From NCBI GenBank assembly GCA_021797525.1, contig JAJZZQ010000056.1, forward strand, positions 1 through 23,092: a stretch of DNA of 23,092 nt. Direction: 5' to 3'. Shown in pieces: positions 21,934 through 23,092 of this stretch; the stretch's first letter is position 1, and the number at the start of each line of letters is the position of its first letter. The stretch is from Thermoplasmata archaeon (lineage in GTDB: Archaea; Thermoplasmatota; Thermoplasmata; Thermoplasmatales; Thermoplasmataceae). The notes beneath the pieces are model-generated. The model was not told the origin of the DNA. It made no database searches and saw only the letters and a program-made list of their open reading frames with translations. The position numbers and the translations under genes are program-made.

Positions 21934-22559
21934 CTTCCTCGACCTCTCCTTCCCTGCCTGTCATTCCTGCCACGGTTGCGCTCAGGAGGAGCTTCCTCCT
22001 TCTGCTCTTTTTCCCCATTTGGAAGGACATTGCTCATGATTACCTGCCTCATTGGATGAAGATCATCTTTAAATGGGGAGTTTTCAACGTATTCAATGCT
22101 GTCTTCCAGTGAAGCCTCGACCATTATGCCGGGGATGGTAACTCTTCTTCCATTCATGGTAACATGGCCGTGCGTAATCAACTGCCTCGCCTGTTTAAGA
22201 GTTCTTGCAAGGTTCCTCCTGTAGACTATAGTCTGAAGTCGTCTTGCAAGGATTGCTTCAATATCAAGCGAGAGGACATCGTCCAAGGTTGCATTGCCAC
22301 CAAGAAGCTTGTATCTGTTAAGCCTTGCTATGAGGGCATCATACTGTTTCTGGGCATTTGGATCATTATTCCTAAGTTTGGCCTGAAGATCTCTAGCCTG
22401 GCTTCTGAAATTGTCAAGGAATGACTGCCCCTTCCAGAGTTCTCTCTTATTCTTCAGTCCGTATTTTTCAACGATAACTCTCTCAGAATCAATTCTGTCT
22501 TTTTCCCAAGGGTGTCTTGGTGTTGAATATGTCTTGTGCGGAAATTTAGGATCTCCCAT
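21930..22559 (-). CDS. rps4: Ribosomal protein uS4
   Basis: This is a primary 16S rRNA-binding protein of the small subunit. The 209 residues begin [20 protein letters not shown], the archaeal form. They contain the S4 RNA-binding domain, with [10 protein letters not shown] near 106 and [18 protein letters not shown] near 124-141. The last 35 or so residues form a low-complexity tail, Glu/Lys-rich and then Arg/Gly/Asn-rich ([17 protein letters not shown]), unusual in being RGG-like. It follows uS13 by six bases and overlaps uS11 by ATGA. Confidence 0.97.
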   Translation of the reverse strand: MGDPKFPHKTYSTPRHPWEKDRIDSERVIVEKYGLKNKRELWKGQSFLDNFRSQARDLQAKLRNNDPNAQKQYDALIARLNRYKLLGGNATLDDVLSLDIEAILARRLQTIVYRRNLARTLKQARQLITHGHVTMNGRRVTIPGIMVEASLEDSIEYVENSPFKDDLHPMRQVIMSNVLPNGEKEQKEEAPPERNRGRNDRQGRRGRGR

Positions 22560-22565
22560 TATTCA

Positions 22566-23078
22566 TCACTCCTTCTTCCTCTGTACTCCTACCGTAAGAC
22601 CTCTTCTTCCGTTGGATCTTGTTCTCTGGCCCCTTACTTTTTTACCCAGTTCATGTCTTATGCCACGATATGACTTCATCTTCTTCATGAGGTTTATGTC
22701 GTCCTGAATTATTATGTCAAGATCATTGGAAACAAGATTAAGATCCTCACCGTTCACTGCATCTTTTCTGTGATTCTTGGCCCATACTGGAACTCCCTCA
22801 TATTCCTTTGACTCCACATAATCCCTTATCCGGTCTGTCTCTTCTTCAGCCAGCTCCCCAATCTTTGCTTTACCATTGATGTTGAGTTTTCTGGTGATAA
22901 TCTGTGCCAGCCTTGGTCCAATCCCCTTTAGATCAGATAATGCCAGCTCAACGGATCTTTCACCATCCAGATCCTTTCCCGCAATTCTTACAATATACTG
23001 GAAATTCTCCTTTTTTGCATCCTGCTTCTTAGGCTCCTGTTTTTTATTATCCTGCTTGTTATCCTGCTTAGATGCCAT
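22566..23078 (-). CDS. rps13: Ribosomal protein uS13
   Basis: uS13 sits in the head of the small subunit and forms bridges to the large subunit. From residue 27 onward the sequence is standard archaeal uS13: FQYIVRIAGKDLDGERSVE, the helix-hairpin-helix GIGPRLAQIITRKL, and YRGIRHELGKKVRGQRTRSN near the basic C-terminus. The first 26 residues are a low-complexity Lys/Gln/Asp/Asn extension with repeated KQDNK units. The start is ATG at 23078 with GGATGG (23083-23088) 4 bases upstream. It is the first visible gene of the uS13-uS4-uS11-Rpo3 operon; the promoter lies beyond the window. Confidence 0.97.
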   Translation of the reverse strand: MASKQDNKQDNKKQEPKKQDAKKENFQYIVRIAGKDLDGERSVELALSDLKGIGPRLAQIITRKLNINGKAKIGELAEEETDRIRDYVESKEYEGVPVWAKNHRKDAVNGEDLNLVSNDLDIIIQDDINLMKKMKSYRGIRHELGKKVRGQRTRSNGRRGLTVGVQRKKE

Positions 23079-23092
23079 TGAACCATCCTTTG

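Noticed and set aside
1..23092. CRISPR arrays, insertion sequences, integrase/attachment sites, tRNA or rRNA genes
   Set aside because: I saw no regularly spaced direct repeats, transposase frames, terminal inverted repeats with target duplications, or cloverleaf-like sequence in any gap. All gaps are under 300 bases.

Overview
This window looks like chromosome from a Thermoplasmatales archaeon (Thermoplasma, Ferroplasma, Picrophilus or Cuniculiplasma relatives). The lineage call rests on gene content. The window has an archaeal ribosomal protein/RNA polymerase cluster (uS13-uS4-uS11-Rpo3), archaeal-type enzymes (Hel308, Trm5, TiaS, aEF-1beta, archaeal phosphoglycerate mutase), a methylcitrate module, and an actin-like protein that I recognise as a homologue of Thermoplasma acidophilum Ta0583. 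Many starts lie about 25 bases downstream of a TATA-like box, which suggests leaderless transcripts. Genes inside operons often have a GGAGGTGA-type Shine-Dalgarno instead. There are no transposons, CRISPR arrays, tRNAs or rRNAs.

Layout. The left edge holds the 5' end of serS (minus strand). It diverges from a possible 48-codon small gene and is followed by a lone membrane-protein gene with its own promoter and hairpin terminator. Bases 1145-4226 are a tightly overlapping minus-strand operon: a riboflavin-pathway reductase, S-adenosylhomocysteine hydrolase and phosphoglycerate mutase. It diverges from a plus-strand run (4322-10649) of Hel308, Trm5, cis-prenyltransferase (uppS), TiaS, Fap7/AK6-like kinase and a CDP-alcohol phosphatidyltransferase. 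uppS appears to start at CTG behind a perfect Shine-Dalgarno. A minus-strand phosphohexomutase (glmM-like) converges on this run. Next come a minus-strand zinc-ribbon/aEF-1beta/glycosyltransferase group and a two-gene actin locus (13737-15178). The plus-strand methylcitrate operon prpD-prpB-prpC (15463-18737) diverges from the actin gene. It converges, through a hairpin containing both stop codons, on a minus-strand run to the right edge: uS13-uS4-uS11-Rpo3-IMPase-NAD kinase-JAMM protease.

The part most worth attention is the actin locus. A ParM/Ta0583-type actin is followed by a 129-residue protein whose N-terminal third reads like a ribbon-helix-helix fold. The region upstream of the actin gene carries clustered TACACT/AGTGTA inverted motifs over its likely promoter. 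The order (repeat-rich promoter, actin, small putative DNA-binding protein) matches bacterial plasmid parC-parM-parR partition cassettes, but here sits among housekeeping genes. This is an inference from layout and fold reading, not a demonstrated function.

Other notable points are an RNA polymerase subunit D that keeps only two of the four expected Fe-S cysteines, the NAD kinase/IMPase pairing that recalls fused NAD kinase/NADP phosphatase enzymes, and low-complexity charged tails on uS13 and uS4.
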